Shown in pieces: positions 53,624 to 62,539 of a stretch of DNA of 64,000 bases. Location of the stretch: positions 1 through 64,000 of the forward strand of contig PDRJ01000028.1 of assembly GCA_002748065.1 (NCBI GenBank), written 5' to 3'. Source of the DNA: Bacteroidota bacterium (lineage in GTDB: Bacteria; Bacteroidota; Bacteroidia; Bacteroidales; BM520). Numbering within the stretch: the first letter of the stretch is position 1; each line of letters begins with the position of its first letter. Made by a program: the position numbers and the translations under genes. The notes beneath the pieces are model-generated. The model worked only from the letters and a program-made list of their open reading frames with translations. It was not told the origin of the DNA and ran no database searches.

Positions 53624-54763
53624 TTATGCAAACGATTGTAAGATCGTCTTACACATGAATTCTGCGGCTTTACCGTCGCCAAAAAGGGATGGAAATGAGC
53701 AGGGAGGATCCGTGTTGAACCGATTAAATGCTGCCATGATCTTCTCAGGAACAGAATCGGTGATGATGCCACATCCTTGTTCCACAATTTCTCTCCACTC
53801 TGTTTCCCGGCGAAGAATCAACACCGGCTTGTGGAAAAAATAGGCCTCTTTTTGTACCCCTCCCGAATCGGTCATAATAAGACGACACTGTTTCTCCAAC
53901 ACAATCATATCGAAGAAACTTAATGGCTTCGTGATGATAATTTGGGGGTGAGAGAAAAAGTTTGCCGATGTTTCGTTGTTGAGTGCGTGAAGGTATTTCG
54001 CGGTCCTGGGATGTACCGGGAAGACCACTTGATCCGTTTCGGCAACGTTTAACAGTGCCTTTAACAAACCGGTAAGCCGCTCCGGATTATCCGTGTTGTA
54101 GTCTCGATGAATGGAGGCAAGAATGAAGTTTTCGGGAGTGAGTTTCAGCTGAGATAGAATGGATGAGTGTTCTTCTGCAAGGGAGGAGAAGTAGAGTGAG
54201 TTGTCATACATAATATCGCCGCAATGAAAAATACCCGGATGATCAATGGAGTAGGGAGCCTGGTTCTCCTCCTTGAAACCTTCGGCAAGCAGGTTGCGGA
54301 TGCCTGTACGTGTGGGAACAAAGAGTAGGGTAGAGCAGTGGTCGGTGGTGATCCTGTTGATCTCTTCCGGCATGCCCTTGTTGAAGGATCGTAATCCCGC
54401 TTCGATGTGCGCCACCGGGATATGCATCTTTGCAGCAGCCAGCGCAGCAGCTAAGGTTGAATTGGTGTCGCCATATACGATCACGACATCAGGATTGATT
54501 TGAAGAAACACCGCTTCAAATTTCTTGAGCATCTCTGCTGTTTGAACCCCGTGTGAGGCAGAGCCTACTTCAAGGTTAAGATCTGCTTCGGGGATCCCCA
54601 TCTCTTCAAAAAAGATTTGAGAGAGATTGTGGTCGTAATGTTGTCCGCTATGGATGATGTACTCTTGCAGGGTGTCAGCGTATTTTCCTCGCGCAGCACG
54701 AGAAAATGCTGCCGCTTTTACAATCTGGGGTCTTGCTCCTACGATGGAGGCTACTTTGATCAT
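53624..54763 (-). CDS. wecB: UDP-N-acetylglucosamine 2-epimerase, non-hydrolysing (copy 2)
   Basis: 379 aa with IVGARPQIVKAAAFSRAA, HSGQHYDHNLSQIFF, HIEAGLRSFNKGMPEEINR and TDSGGVQKEAYFFHKPVLILR. Clearly WecB-like, but diverged from the copy at 35255. It lies among housekeeping genes downstream of radC and may be the core-genome enzyme, or may serve another glycan. Confidence 0.92.
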   Translation of the reverse strand: MIKVASIVGARPQIVKAAAFSRAARGKYADTLQEYIIHSGQHYDHNLSQIFFEEMGIPEADLNLEVGSASHGVQTAEMLKKFEAVFLQINPDVVIVYGDTNSTLAAALAAAKMHIPVAHIEAGLRSFNKGMPEEINRITTDHCSTLLFVPTRTGIRNLLAEGFKEENQAPYSIDHPGIFHCGDIMYDNSLYFSSLAEEHSSILSQLKLTPENFILASIHRDYNTDNPERLTGLLKALLNVAETDQVVFPVHPRTAKYLHALNNETSANFFSHPQIIITKPLSFFDMIVLEKQCRLIMTDSGGVQKEAYFFHKPVLILRRETEWREIVEQGCGIITDSVPEKIMAAFNRFNTDPPCSFPSLFGDGKAAEFMCKTILQSFA

Positions 54764-54823
54764 GTCACTGATTTTTCGCCTGCGAATTTATGTTTTTTTC
54801 GTGAAAATGTAAACTCCTTCCTT

Positions 54824-55525
54824 TTATAGTAATCCCTGGTCTGAAAAGCTGAAGTAGTTTTCCTTGCCGATGATGAGGTGATCCAGAATAACGATTTCCA
54901 TCAGGGTGCCAATGGAGGCTAGTTTTTTTGTGAGCCCCTTATCGGCTTCACTGGGCCGGATGTTTCCGGATGGATGATTGTGAAAAAGAATGATCCCCGA
55001 GGCTCTCCCTCTTAGGGCCGTGGTGAAAATTCTTTTGGGGTCTACGACGGTGCCACTTACACCCCCGTGGCTGATCTGTACCGGTTGGATGACCCTGTTG
55101 GATCGGTCCAACAGGAGAATCCAAAATTGTTCATAGGGTTCATCGGATAGGTATTGGCGCATAAGTTCAAAGGCCTCCTCACTGTTGCTGATTTGCTTTC
55201 TCTCTTTGGAGGATGTTGAAGCTCTGCGTCTTGCCAACTCCATGGCGGCAATAATGATAAGGGCTTTGGCTTCACCTATTCCCTTGATCTCCATTAAGCT
55301 GCTTCGTTCAAGTCGTCCCAGTTCGGCAAGGTTATTGTCCGCATGCTGAAAGACTTTTCGGGAGAGGTCTAATGCGGTCTCTTTGCGTGTACCACTGCCA
55401 ATTAATATGGCTAGTAGTTCGGCATTACTCAATACGGAGCGACCCTTTTGGATCAATTTTTCCCGCGGACGATCCTCCTTTGCCCATGTTTTGATGCCGC
55501 TTTTCTGGGGATAGTTCATATCCAT
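54824..55525 (-). CDS. radC: RadC-family protein (JAMM/MPN domain)
   Basis: 233 aa. N-terminal helix-hairpin-helix-like region (LAELGRLERSSLMEIKGIGEAKALII). The C-terminal JAMM metal motif is LFHNHPSGNIRPSEAD. RadC was named as a repair protein, but its biochemical role is unsettled. The length is typical. Confidence 0.95.
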   Translation of the reverse strand: MDMNYPQKSGIKTWAKEDRPREKLIQKGRSVLSNAELLAILIGSGTRKETALDLSRKVFQHADNNLAELGRLERSSLMEIKGIGEAKALIIIAAMELARRRASTSSKERKQISNSEEAFELMRQYLSDEPYEQFWILLLDRSNRVIQPVQISHGGVSGTVVDPKRIFTTALRGRASGIILFHNHPSGNIRPSEADKGLTKKLASIGTLMEIVILDHLIIGKENYFSFSDQGLL

Positions 55526-55570
55526 TAATGGGGAAATAGGGAGAATATACCCCTCTTATGGGATAAAAAA

Positions 55571-55594
55571 AAAGCTGTTCTGAAGAACAGCTTC
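55571..55594 (-). terminator. Rho-independent terminator of rpsT
   Basis: AAGCTGTTCT (55572-55581) pairs with AGAACAGCTT (55584-55593). On the minus strand it is followed by eight T. It lies 26 bases after the rpsT stop. Confidence 0.85.
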
Positions 55595-55618
55595 TAATCT
55601 TTTTTTGAGAAAGATCCC

Positions 55619-55873
55619 CTATGCCATGGCATTGACCTTTTTAGTCAAAGAAGACTTGAGGTTGCCAGCCTTATTTTTGTGGATCATTCCCCTCTTTACC
55701 ATCTTGTCAATCATTTTGTGCATACCTGGGAGCTGAGTTGTTGCCTCCTGCTTATCCTCTAACAGGCGAAATTTACGAATCGCATTTCTCATTGTACGAC
55801 CATAATAACGGTTACGAAGTTGCCTTGTTTTCGTTTGCCTAATCCGCTTGATTGATGATTTATGGTTTGCCAT
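55619..55873 (-). CDS. rpsT: 30S ribosomal protein S20
   Basis: 84 aa: [25 protein letters not shown] start, basic and helical, with [21 protein letters not shown] near the end. It binds the 5' domain of 16S rRNA. It is read after tRNA-Glu, probably in the same transcript, since no terminator separates them. Confidence 0.97.
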   Translation of the reverse strand: MANHKSSIKRIRQTKTRQLRNRYYGRTMRNAIRKFRLLEDKQEATTQLPGMHKMIDKMVKRGMIHKNKAGNLKSSLTKKVNAMA

Positions 55874-55907
55874 AATACTGACGTTACTTATTTGTTAGTT
55901 TTTTCTG

Positions 55908-55979
55908 TAGTCCGTAGGGGATTCGAACCCCTGCTACCAGGATGAAAACCTGGCGTCCTAACCCCTAGACGAACGGACC
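55908..55979 (-). tRNA. tRNA-Glu (anticodon UUC)
   Basis: Minus-strand gene: acceptor arm GGTCCGT pairs with ACGGACT, the anticodon stem CCAGG/CCTGG encloses TTTTCAT (anticodon TTC), and the T loop is GGTTCGAATCC. The 3' CCA is not encoded. A promoter lies just upstream. Confidence 0.95.
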
Positions 55980-55997
55980 TTTTGTTTTTTGGAGTTG

Positions 55998-56027
55998 CAA
56001 AAGTAGGCTATTTTTGAATATCTGCAA
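55998..56027 (-). promoter_or_regulatory. Promoter of tRNA-Glu and rpsT
   Basis: Minus-strand TTG at 56027-56025, a 19-base spacer, then TACTTTTG (56005-55998), a full TAnnTTTG match. Transcription would start about 10 bases before the tRNA. Confidence 0.7.
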
Positions 56028-56067
56028 AAAAAAAAGGAAAAAAAATCAATTTTATGAAAAATAAGAC

Positions 56068-56754
56068 CTACTTCACCTCTTCCTGATCGGCTTGGAAGCG
56101 GAATCCCAGCCGTTTTCCGGTTTTGAGTTGCATATTATCGATGGTGGTTCGAATATCATACACCGAGATCTGCTGGACGGTCTGGTAGGGGGGCGTCAAA
56201 AGATCGAAGTTGATGGTGTACTCAATGGCTCTCTCCATAATCTTCTGTATGTGCTGATCATTCAGCTCATTTTTCTCAAAGTTATTGTAGATAAGCCCTA
56301 GTTCACGCTTTCCCTCCAAGAGGTAGTTTCGTTCCTTATTGATGAAGATTCTGCCGATGAGGTATCCCAGGTCGTTCATTCGGTTGTATTTGAACGAGTC
56401 TGCCAGGAAGTTGTATATATTAATGATCCCACAGTACGAACGTGTTTTGTCCTCTTTGAGATAGGGGGTTTTGAAGACCGCATGGTCGCGGGGAAATTCA
56501 AAAATATTGCTGTGCATGATAAAGAGTAGTACATCTCCTCCAAACTTGATCTCAAATTCAAAGTTTCCTCTGTTTTTAAATTCAAAGGGGATTCGCCCAC
56601 TCTTATTAACTCCTGACTCTTGATATGCCTGGGCGATTTTTTTGGCCGTTTCTCTGAGTGCACCAAAAGATGCTGCCGTTGCATCGAAAACTTGCTGCTT
56701 GAGCTGCCCTTTTGCGATGAGGTGGTCAAATAGGGTATTGATTGTTTCGTCCAT
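56068..56754 (-). CDS. Conserved Bacteroidota protein of unknown function
   Basis: 228 aa, soluble, with no signal peptide or membrane segment. There is a helical N-terminus (MDETINTLFDHLIAKGQL) and a central beta-rich part (FEFEIKFGGDVLLFIMHSNIFEFP). A C-terminal segment YQTVQQISVYDIRTTIDNMQ follows. I recall similar proteins from many Bacteroidota but no function. It is 71 bases downstream of porT on the same strand, so it may share its transcript. Confidence 0.7.
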   Translation of the reverse strand: MDETINTLFDHLIAKGQLKQQVFDATAASFGALRETAKKIAQAYQESGVNKSGRIPFEFKNRGNFEFEIKFGGDVLLFIMHSNIFEFPRDHAVFKTPYLKEDKTRSYCGIINIYNFLADSFKYNRMNDLGYLIGRIFINKERNYLLEGKRELGLIYNNFEKNELNDQHIQKIMERAIEYTINFDLLTPPYQTVQQISVYDIRTTIDNMQLKTGKRLGFRFQADQEEVK

Positions 56755-56825
56755 TATCGATCATTTTTTCCGGATAAAAGTAGTAAAATTGCGGCGGAGG
56801 GGAGAGGCGCGAAGAAAAAATTTTT

Positions 56826-57671
56826 TTATTCAAAGGTGAATCCGAGGGTGAACATTTTGGTTCGTAACGATTCGATAGCATCGGTGTAGATGTTCTCCTC
56901 CTTTCGTACCATGTTCCGAACACCATAGGTCATTTTCAGTTCTACGCCTAACTTAAACCAGTTATTGTAGAAGTCAAAACCCACGCCAATATCACCCATC
57001 ACATCGCTGTAGTATAGTTTGATGTGTTTGTTGTTGATCTCATCCTTATTCTTTTTCGCTTCTGATGCGAGATCAATGGCATATTTAGCTCCTGCAAAGA
57101 TATAGGGAGCGAAGTTTCGAATTCGTGCAGCTTTATATTGAATGTATCCCGGAAACTCTAGAAAGGTGCTGGTGACCGCCTTCTTCATGGTGACGATTTC
57201 CAATACGTCCGGATCGGGAAGTGTTGGCGAGGAGGCATAGTGTAGCTGAAGGTCATAAACCAATATTCTCTCCCCAAACGAGAGGGTTGGGATAGCTCTT
57301 AAATTAAGATGGTTTGCTAGTCTGAGGTTCCCAATGATGGAGATAGAGAAACCCAACCGGGGGTAGGCCTCCAGGCTATATACCGATCCGGAACGAAGCA
57401 TGAGTCGCTGGCCATCGCTCTGTTTGTAGGGCGTAATATCCGGAAACTTATCGTTGCTGTATGGGGTGACAATCGTTGACATATTTTCCACCCTATCAAC
57501 GGTAAAGAACATTTGATTTACGGATATCTGGAAGCCGAAATGATAGGGTTGTACTTCATACTTGGGGAGATTGGGAGGGGTATAATTGCGCTGAGTGAAC
57601 GCATGATAGCTCCCCCCTAAAAAGAATATCAACGTGAGAACTAAGGATATAAGGTTGTTTCTTTTTTTCAC
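56826..57671 (-). CDS. porT: PorT-family outer-membrane protein (type IX secretion)
   Basis: 281 aa with a signal peptide (SLVLTLIFFLGGSYHAF, then TQRN). The remainder is a beta-barrel-like alternating pattern (PYHFGFQISVNQMFFTV, GNLRLANHLNLRAIPTLSFGE, VMGDIGVGFDFYNNWFKLGVELKMTYG). PorT is required for type IX secretion in Porphyromonas gingivalis. With the plug protein at 39306 it supports a functional type IX system. Confidence 0.85.
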   Translation of the reverse strand: MKKRNNLISLVLTLIFFLGGSYHAFTQRNYTPPNLPKYEVQPYHFGFQISVNQMFFTVDRVENMSTIVTPYSNDKFPDITPYKQSDGQRLMLRSGSVYSLEAYPRLGFSISIIGNLRLANHLNLRAIPTLSFGERILVYDLQLHYASSPTLPDPDVLEIVTMKKAVTSTFLEFPGYIQYKAARIRNFAPYIFAGAKYAIDLASEAKKNKDEINNKHIKLYYSDVMGDIGVGFDFYNNWFKLGVELKMTYGVRNMVRKEENIYTDAIESLRTKMFTLGFTFE

Positions 57672-57747
57672 AGGTTTTTCGTTACGGATTCTAAACGCCT
57701 TTTTTTGGGGATTATTTTATAGAGAGGGAGAATTTTTTATGTTTTTA

Positions 57748-57786
57748 AGCGGGGATGAGCAGCTATTTCTGCCGGTCATCCCCGCT
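57748..57786 (-). terminator. 11-bp perfect inverted repeat downstream of the aminotransferase gene
   Basis: AGCGGGGATGA (57748-57758) pairs with TCATCCCCGCT (57776-57786). The 17-base loop has a further short GCAG/CTGC pairing. It lies about 110 bases after the aminotransferase stop and 77 bases upstream of porT. There is no T-run, so it may be a processing or regulatory hairpin and not a terminator. Confidence 0.45.
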
Positions 57787-57895
57787 ATGACATCTTTTCT
57801 CCAATTTAATGTCGGCAAGAAAATCAATCATTTTTTTGCTTAGGAGAACCATGGGGTTAAAAGAGCCTTTCTCTGTATATGAGAGAGAACGACTC

Positions 57896-59098
57896 TTATT
57901 GGAGCTCCGATAATGCTTTTTTGATGCGTCGAACAGCCTCTTTGAGGGTCTCTTCCGAAGCAGCATAGCTCAAACGGATACAGTTAGGATCGCCAAAAGC
58001 TGAACCGGGAACCATGGCAACATACTCCTTTTCAAGAATATGAAGGCATAGGTCGTTTCCGTTTTCAATAACTTTATCCTGGTATTTCTTGCCATAATAA
58101 GCTGTTACATCGGGGAAGACATAGAAGGCTCCTTGGGGAACATTGGTCTTTAATCCGGGAATCTCATTGAGCAGTTGGAGAAGCAGGTCGCGGCGACGAT
58201 GGAACTGTGTTACCATATCGCTCAATTCAGGAGTCGAGGAGGGATCAGCCTCGAAGGCAGCCACTGCCGCTTTTTGCGCAATGCTGCATGTTGCGGAGGT
58301 AAATTGTCCCTGCATCTTGCTACAGGCTTTGGCGATGGGTAGTGGGGCCGCCAAAAATCCTAAGCGCCATCCCGTCATGGCAAATCCTTTACTTACCCCG
58401 TTTACAATAATGACACGCTCTTTGATGGCCTCAAATTGGGCAAAGGACTCATGGTGACCGTCAAAGATGATATGTTCGTAGATTTCGTCAGATAGTACGT
58501 ACACAGAAGGGTATTCCGCAATTACATCTGCCAGTGCTTTCATCTCCTCCCTGGTGTATACCGAGCCCGTTGGATTGCAAGGCGAATTTAACATGATGAG
58601 CTTCGTTTGGGGGGTGATGGCCTCACGGAGCTGTTCTGGCGTAATCTTGAAATCGTCTTCAATCCGGGTGTTGATAAAGACAGATTTTCCTTCGGCAATC
58701 TTAACCATCTCGGAATAAGAGACCCAGAAGGGGGTTGGAACAATGACTTCATCCCCCGGGTTGACGATAGCTAATAGGGTGTTTACCAGTGCCTGCTTTG
58801 CCCCGGTGGTGACAACAATTTGCTCCGGGGTGTAGGAGACATGGTTGTCGCGTAAGAGTTTTCGGCATATCGCCTGGCGTAATTCTATGATGCCGGGAAC
58901 AGCCGTGTAGTGTGTGAAGTTGTCGTCAAGCGCTCTCTTTGCCGCATCCTTAATAAACGCTGGGGTGTCAAAGTCGGGTTCACCAATGCTGAGGTTGATT
59001 ACCGCTTTCCCCTGCTGTTTTAACTCCAGACTCTTCCTTGTCATCGCTAAGGTGGCCGATTCTGCCAACCGCTTAATTCGTTCTGATATCGTATTCAT
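57896..59098 (-). CDS. aspC: PLP-dependent aminotransferase (AspC, class I)
   Basis: 400 aa. Fold type I features: INLSIGEPDFDTP, TTGAKQALVNTLLA, SPCNPTGSVYTREE, LSDEIYEHI, and the PLP lysine in NGVSKGFAMTGWRLG. It probably transfers amino groups between aspartate (or another amino acid) and 2-oxoglutarate. It is divergent from the gene at 59203, with about 100 bases between. Confidence 0.92.
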   Translation of the reverse strand: MNTISERIKRLAESATLAMTRKSLELKQQGKAVINLSIGEPDFDTPAFIKDAAKRALDDNFTHYTAVPGIIELRQAICRKLLRDNHVSYTPEQIVVTTGAKQALVNTLLAIVNPGDEVIVPTPFWVSYSEMVKIAEGKSVFINTRIEDDFKITPEQLREAITPQTKLIMLNSPCNPTGSVYTREEMKALADVIAEYPSVYVLSDEIYEHIIFDGHHESFAQFEAIKERVIIVNGVSKGFAMTGWRLGFLAAPLPIAKACSKMQGQFTSATCSIAQKAAVAAFEADPSSTPELSDMVTQFHRRRDLLLQLLNEIPGLKTNVPQGAFYVFPDVTAYYGKKYQDKVIENGNDLCLHILEKEYVAMVPGSAFGDPNCIRLSYAASEETLKEAVRRIKKALSELQ

Positions 59099-59202
59099 AA
59101 GGACTTTTTTTGGGTTGTTAATATTTTCTTGTAGGCTCTATGTAGATTCAAGGGCAAAATTTGTTTAATTTTCAGATATTTGCAAGCACAAAAAGGGTAT
59201 TT

Positions 59203-59724
59203 ATGTCAACTTTTCTTGAAATTATGAAGTTTACCATCCCCTCTCTCGTGACGGGGGGGGTGATTTATCTGTTATTTCGTACCTATCTTGATAATAAGCA
59301 GAAGATGGCACTGTTGGAGCATAAACGGGAAACCCATAAAGAGCTGCTCCCTGTTCAGATGCAGGCCTATGAGAGGTTGGTGCTTTATCTGGAACGAATA
59401 TCATTGAATAACCTGGTGATTAGGGTCTCCGTTCCGGGAATGAATGCCCGACAACTTCAAGACGCAATGGTGGCTGCTATTCGTGATGAATTTGATCATA
59501 ATCTGAGCCAACAACTCTACCTCTCCGATGAGGTGTGGATGCAAGTGGTTCACGCCAAAGAAGAGCTGTTGAAGATAGTGAACCAGGTAGCCTCTACCCT
59601 CAAAGAAGAGAGCGAAGCTGCGCTATTTGCTGCCTCGCTCTTTTCTCTCTCCATGGAACAGGAGTCTTCGCCTGTAGAGATGGCTCTCCTCTCCCTAAAA
59701 AAGGAGATGCGTGAACGTTTCTAA
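59203..59724 (+). CDS. Small membrane-anchored Bacteroidota protein (DUF7935-like)
   Basis: About 173 aa from ATG 59203 (TTG 59161 also opens the frame). One N-terminal helix (FTIPSLVTGGVIYLLFRTYL) is followed by a helical cytosolic part with HKELLPVQMQAYERLVLYLERI and a long coiled-coil-like region. A run of eight G (59253-59260) lies in the membrane segment codons. It overlaps the convergent MscS gene by 4 bases. Function unknown. Confidence 0.75.
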   Translation: MSTFLEIMKFTIPSLVTGGVIYLLFRTYLDNKQKMALLEHKRETHKELLPVQMQAYERLVLYLERISLNNLVIRVSVPGMNARQLQDAMVAAIRDEFDHNLSQQLYLSDEVWMQVVHAKEELLKIVNQVASTLKEESEAALFAASLFSLSMEQESSPVEMALLSLKKEMRERF

Positions 59725-60983
59725 TGTTTTCCGATGACGCGCATATCCAATCCGGAGGGAGATTGGAAGACCGATAACCCAAATTCAGGGGTGACGGCCA
59801 GGATGTGGTCAAAAATATCCGCTTGAATAGCTTCGTAGTCCGCCCAGCTTTGGATTTTGCTGAATACGTAGATCTCCAGAGGAATGCCGTGATCCCCCGG
59901 TTGCAATTGCCGCACCAGAAAGGTCATCTGATTGCTGATGTCTGGTAATTCCGCCAGATACCTTTCCAAATAAGCCCTGAAGACGCCGAGGTTGGTTTGT
60001 CTTCGTCCGTTGACCAAAATCTCATCGTTGATGTGATTCGCTTCGTTGTATCGCTTAAGCAGATCCTGTTTTTCGGCAATAAAATCGGTGAGGAGTTGGA
60101 TTTTACTAAACTTGGCCAACATCTCTTCAGAACAAAATCGTACACTATTGATGTCAATGGTGATGGAACGTTTGATTCTTCGTCCACCACTCTCTTCCAT
60201 TCCTCGCCAGTTCTGGAAGGATTCCGAAATAAGCGCATAGGTGGGAATCGTGCTGATGGTCTTGTCCCAGTTTTGGACTTTTACCGTGGTTAAAGAGAGG
60301 TCGATCACTGTGCCATCGGCACGATGACTGGGCATGGAGATCCAGTCGCCGATTCGCAGCATGTCGTTGCTGGAGAGTTGTACGGATCCCACTAATCCGA
60401 GAATGGTATTGCGGAATATTAAAAGGAGTACGGTGGCAAAAGCTCCAAGCCCCACAAAAATGCTACTGGGGTTCTTGCCAATTAAAATGCCAATGATCCA
60501 TATAGCAACTATGCTCCATACGACAATTCGGACAAAGAGGACATACCCCTTTATGGGTTTGTTCTTTGCAACATCATAGGTCTCATAGATCTTATTGATA
60601 GAGAGTAATACTGAGGAGATGATGAGGCCGATTAAGAGCCAAATGTAGATCCCAATACCCCCCTGTATGATTCTTGTGGCTGTTTCGTATTCACTGAGAA
60701 CAATGGGGGTGGTTGCATAGAGTAACCATGCAGGGATAAAGTAGGCCATACGGCTGAACACTTTTTGTTCAGCCATAATGTCATCCCAGTTTGTCTTGGT
60801 TCGCTTTGTAAAGCGATGGATCATAACGACAATGATCTCCCGGGCAATGAAAAAGATAATGATTGCCACCAGGAGGAGTAGCACAAAACCGGCGATGTCC
60901 TTAATGATGATAGCATTTTTATCGGCAATACCCCATTCAACGAGATATTGGTAGATGATCTTTTCTAGTGACGTGTACGACAT
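59721..60983 (-). CDS. Mechanosensitive ion channel family protein (MscS, YbdG-like)
   Basis: 420 aa with about five N-terminal helices. The pore-lining and beta-domain region (FVGLGAFATVLLLIFRNTILGLVGSVQL, then RIGDWISMPSHRADGTVIDLSLTTVKVQNWD) is diagnostic of MscS. It opens under membrane tension to release osmolytes. The length and the insertion after the beta domain resemble YbdG-type channels. Confidence 0.92.
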   Translation of the reverse strand: MSYTSLEKIIYQYLVEWGIADKNAIIIKDIAGFVLLLLVAIIIFFIAREIIVVMIHRFTKRTKTNWDDIMAEQKVFSRMAYFIPAWLLYATTPIVLSEYETATRIIQGGIGIYIWLLIGLIISSVLLSINKIYETYDVAKNKPIKGYVLFVRIVVWSIVAIWIIGILIGKNPSSIFVGLGAFATVLLLIFRNTILGLVGSVQLSSNDMLRIGDWISMPSHRADGTVIDLSLTTVKVQNWDKTISTIPTYALISESFQNWRGMEESGGRRIKRSITIDINSVRFCSEEMLAKFSKIQLLTDFIAEKQDLLKRYNEANHINDEILVNGRRQTNLGVFRAYLERYLAELPDISNQMTFLVRQLQPGDHGIPLEIYVFSKIQSWADYEAIQADIFDHILAVTPEFGLSVFQSPSGLDMRVIGKH

Positions 60984-61009
60984 GATTTGTGGATGTTGGC
61001 TCTCTTAAG

Positions 61010-62407
61010 TTAATGAGCAGGGTTAAACATAGGATCCCATGGAGGAAGTAGTACGGGGGATGTTTTGAGGATCTTCAGTATCTCCGGATCAATATATTTC
61101 TTGTTTATCACCACGCGGAACATGTACTCATCAAACCACTCGTCGGTCATGATAAGGTGCCCCTCAAAGCCATTGGATGCTCCCCATGAATTTTCGAGAA
61201 GCCACTTAGTGGGTTTACCCTCCTGGTTAAGATCTACCGCTACCAGTGTCATGCCGTGGGAGGAGCCACTTTCGAAAGTGAGAATACGCTCTTTTTTATC
61301 CATTCCGAAGGATACGCCCATGAGGCTTTCATAGTCAAAGTTGTGAACGTCTAAGGAACCCTCTTCCCGGTCTAACTGTTTGCCTACATCGCATGAAAAG
61401 TACATGGCTTCATTATCTTTGATGCTCTTGATGGCAAAGTCTTTGATCTTTTCGTTGGGCAAGTTGATAAAAACCCAGTTGATCCCTTCCAACGCATTAC
61501 GGTCGTAGTCGATTTCGTACAGGGTGTTGTAGGGACGTGTGGGGTCGTTCATTAACATCACATAATCGTCAAGATCTACGCCTACAAACTCTTCATAGAA
61601 CGAGAGGGGAGTATAGCTTTTCGCTTCTGAGATGTTGTCGTCGGCATCCCTATATCGCCAGGTGAACTGGGTGGGAGGTTCGCCCAGGGTGAGGGCGAGC
61701 ATATTGTAGATCTCTTGCAGCATCTGCTCTTTTGCTTTGCGAATAGGCTTCAACCCTTCTCCTCTTTCTGCCATATCTCTGATCTGTAGGGCATCTTCAC
61801 GCAGCTTTCGGCGTATAAGTTTGTTTAAGGTTCGGGTGTGGTTGCTGGTATAGGTCTCCGGCATTACTTCCGAAGGAACAACGCCGTACTTCTTCGCCAT
61901 ATTAACATAACCATTCCAAACGCCACCGTCATTGATCACATTTTTTAACAGCCACTCCACTCTGCGATCGTTTAGCGGATCTTTGCGGCTTTCAATAATG
62001 CCCTCCAGAAAGAGGTTTGCCTTCTCCAACTGGTCAAAGAAGTAGTTGTAATTTTGACTGAACTCAAAGTTCTTCAAATTGTATTTCTCAATAACTTTGG
62101 GGCGCATGACATTAAGGGAAGCAAAAAGCCAACAACGTCCCGAACTCTCCTGGTCGGTGATGCCTTTCGTTTTTACCCGGTGAGAGAAGTAGGTATCTCC
62201 CTCTCCCTGGTTCTCCATATTTCCCACAAGCTTGTTGATTTCGTTGTGGAGCATGGCGTTGGAAGCTGCTCGATTTTTGGGGGTTAGTTGGTATGTTTTA
62301 TTAAAACGTGCCAACATCTTCGGTGTAATGGTGCCCTCCTCTTGTGCAAGAATATTTCCGGCAACCAATAGAGAGAGAAGGAGTGAGAGAATCTGTTTTT
62401 TCTTCAT
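61010..62407 (-). CDS. C1 family peptidase (bleomycin hydrolase/aminopeptidase C-like), secreted
   Basis: About 465 aa from ATG 62407; the frame extends to 62464, but the shorter start gives a signal peptide (KKKQILSLLLSLLVAGNILAQ). The catalytic Cys is in SSGRCWLFASLN, the His in GSSHGMTLVAVD, and the Asn in LENSWGASNGFEG. This is the papain-fold bleomycin hydrolase group. A signal peptide distinguishes it from cytosolic PepC. It would degrade oligopeptides outside the inner membrane. Confidence 0.92.
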   Translation of the reverse strand: MKKKQILSLLLSLLVAGNILAQEEGTITPKMLARFNKTYQLTPKNRAASNAMLHNEINKLVGNMENQGEGDTYFSHRVKTKGITDQESSGRCWLFASLNVMRPKVIEKYNLKNFEFSQNYNYFFDQLEKANLFLEGIIESRKDPLNDRRVEWLLKNVINDGGVWNGYVNMAKKYGVVPSEVMPETYTSNHTRTLNKLIRRKLREDALQIRDMAERGEGLKPIRKAKEQMLQEIYNMLALTLGEPPTQFTWRYRDADDNISEAKSYTPLSFYEEFVGVDLDDYVMLMNDPTRPYNTLYEIDYDRNALEGINWVFINLPNEKIKDFAIKSIKDNEAMYFSCDVGKQLDREEGSLDVHNFDYESLMGVSFGMDKKERILTFESGSSHGMTLVAVDLNQEGKPTKWLLENSWGASNGFEGHLIMTDEWFDEYMFRVVINKKYIDPEILKILKTSPVLLPPWDPMFNPAH

Positions 62408-62456
62408 GAGATTGTGTTTGGAGGCAAAGATAAGAATCAATGTGTAAATAAACGCA

Positions 62457-62481
62457 AACCCCATCCAAAAAGGATGGGGTT
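62457..62481 (-). terminator. Stem-loop between the lipoprotein and C1 peptidase genes
   Basis: AACCCCATCC (62457-62466) pairs exactly with GGATGGGGTT (62472-62481), with a 5-base A loop. It follows the stop at 62540 by 59 bases. The T-run on the minus strand is short, so this is a likely but not certain terminator. Confidence 0.6.
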
Positions 62482-62539
62482 CACCTCTGAGATCATACTG
62501 AAAGCATGGTCTCTACAACGATTTTTTTGCGGTAATTGA

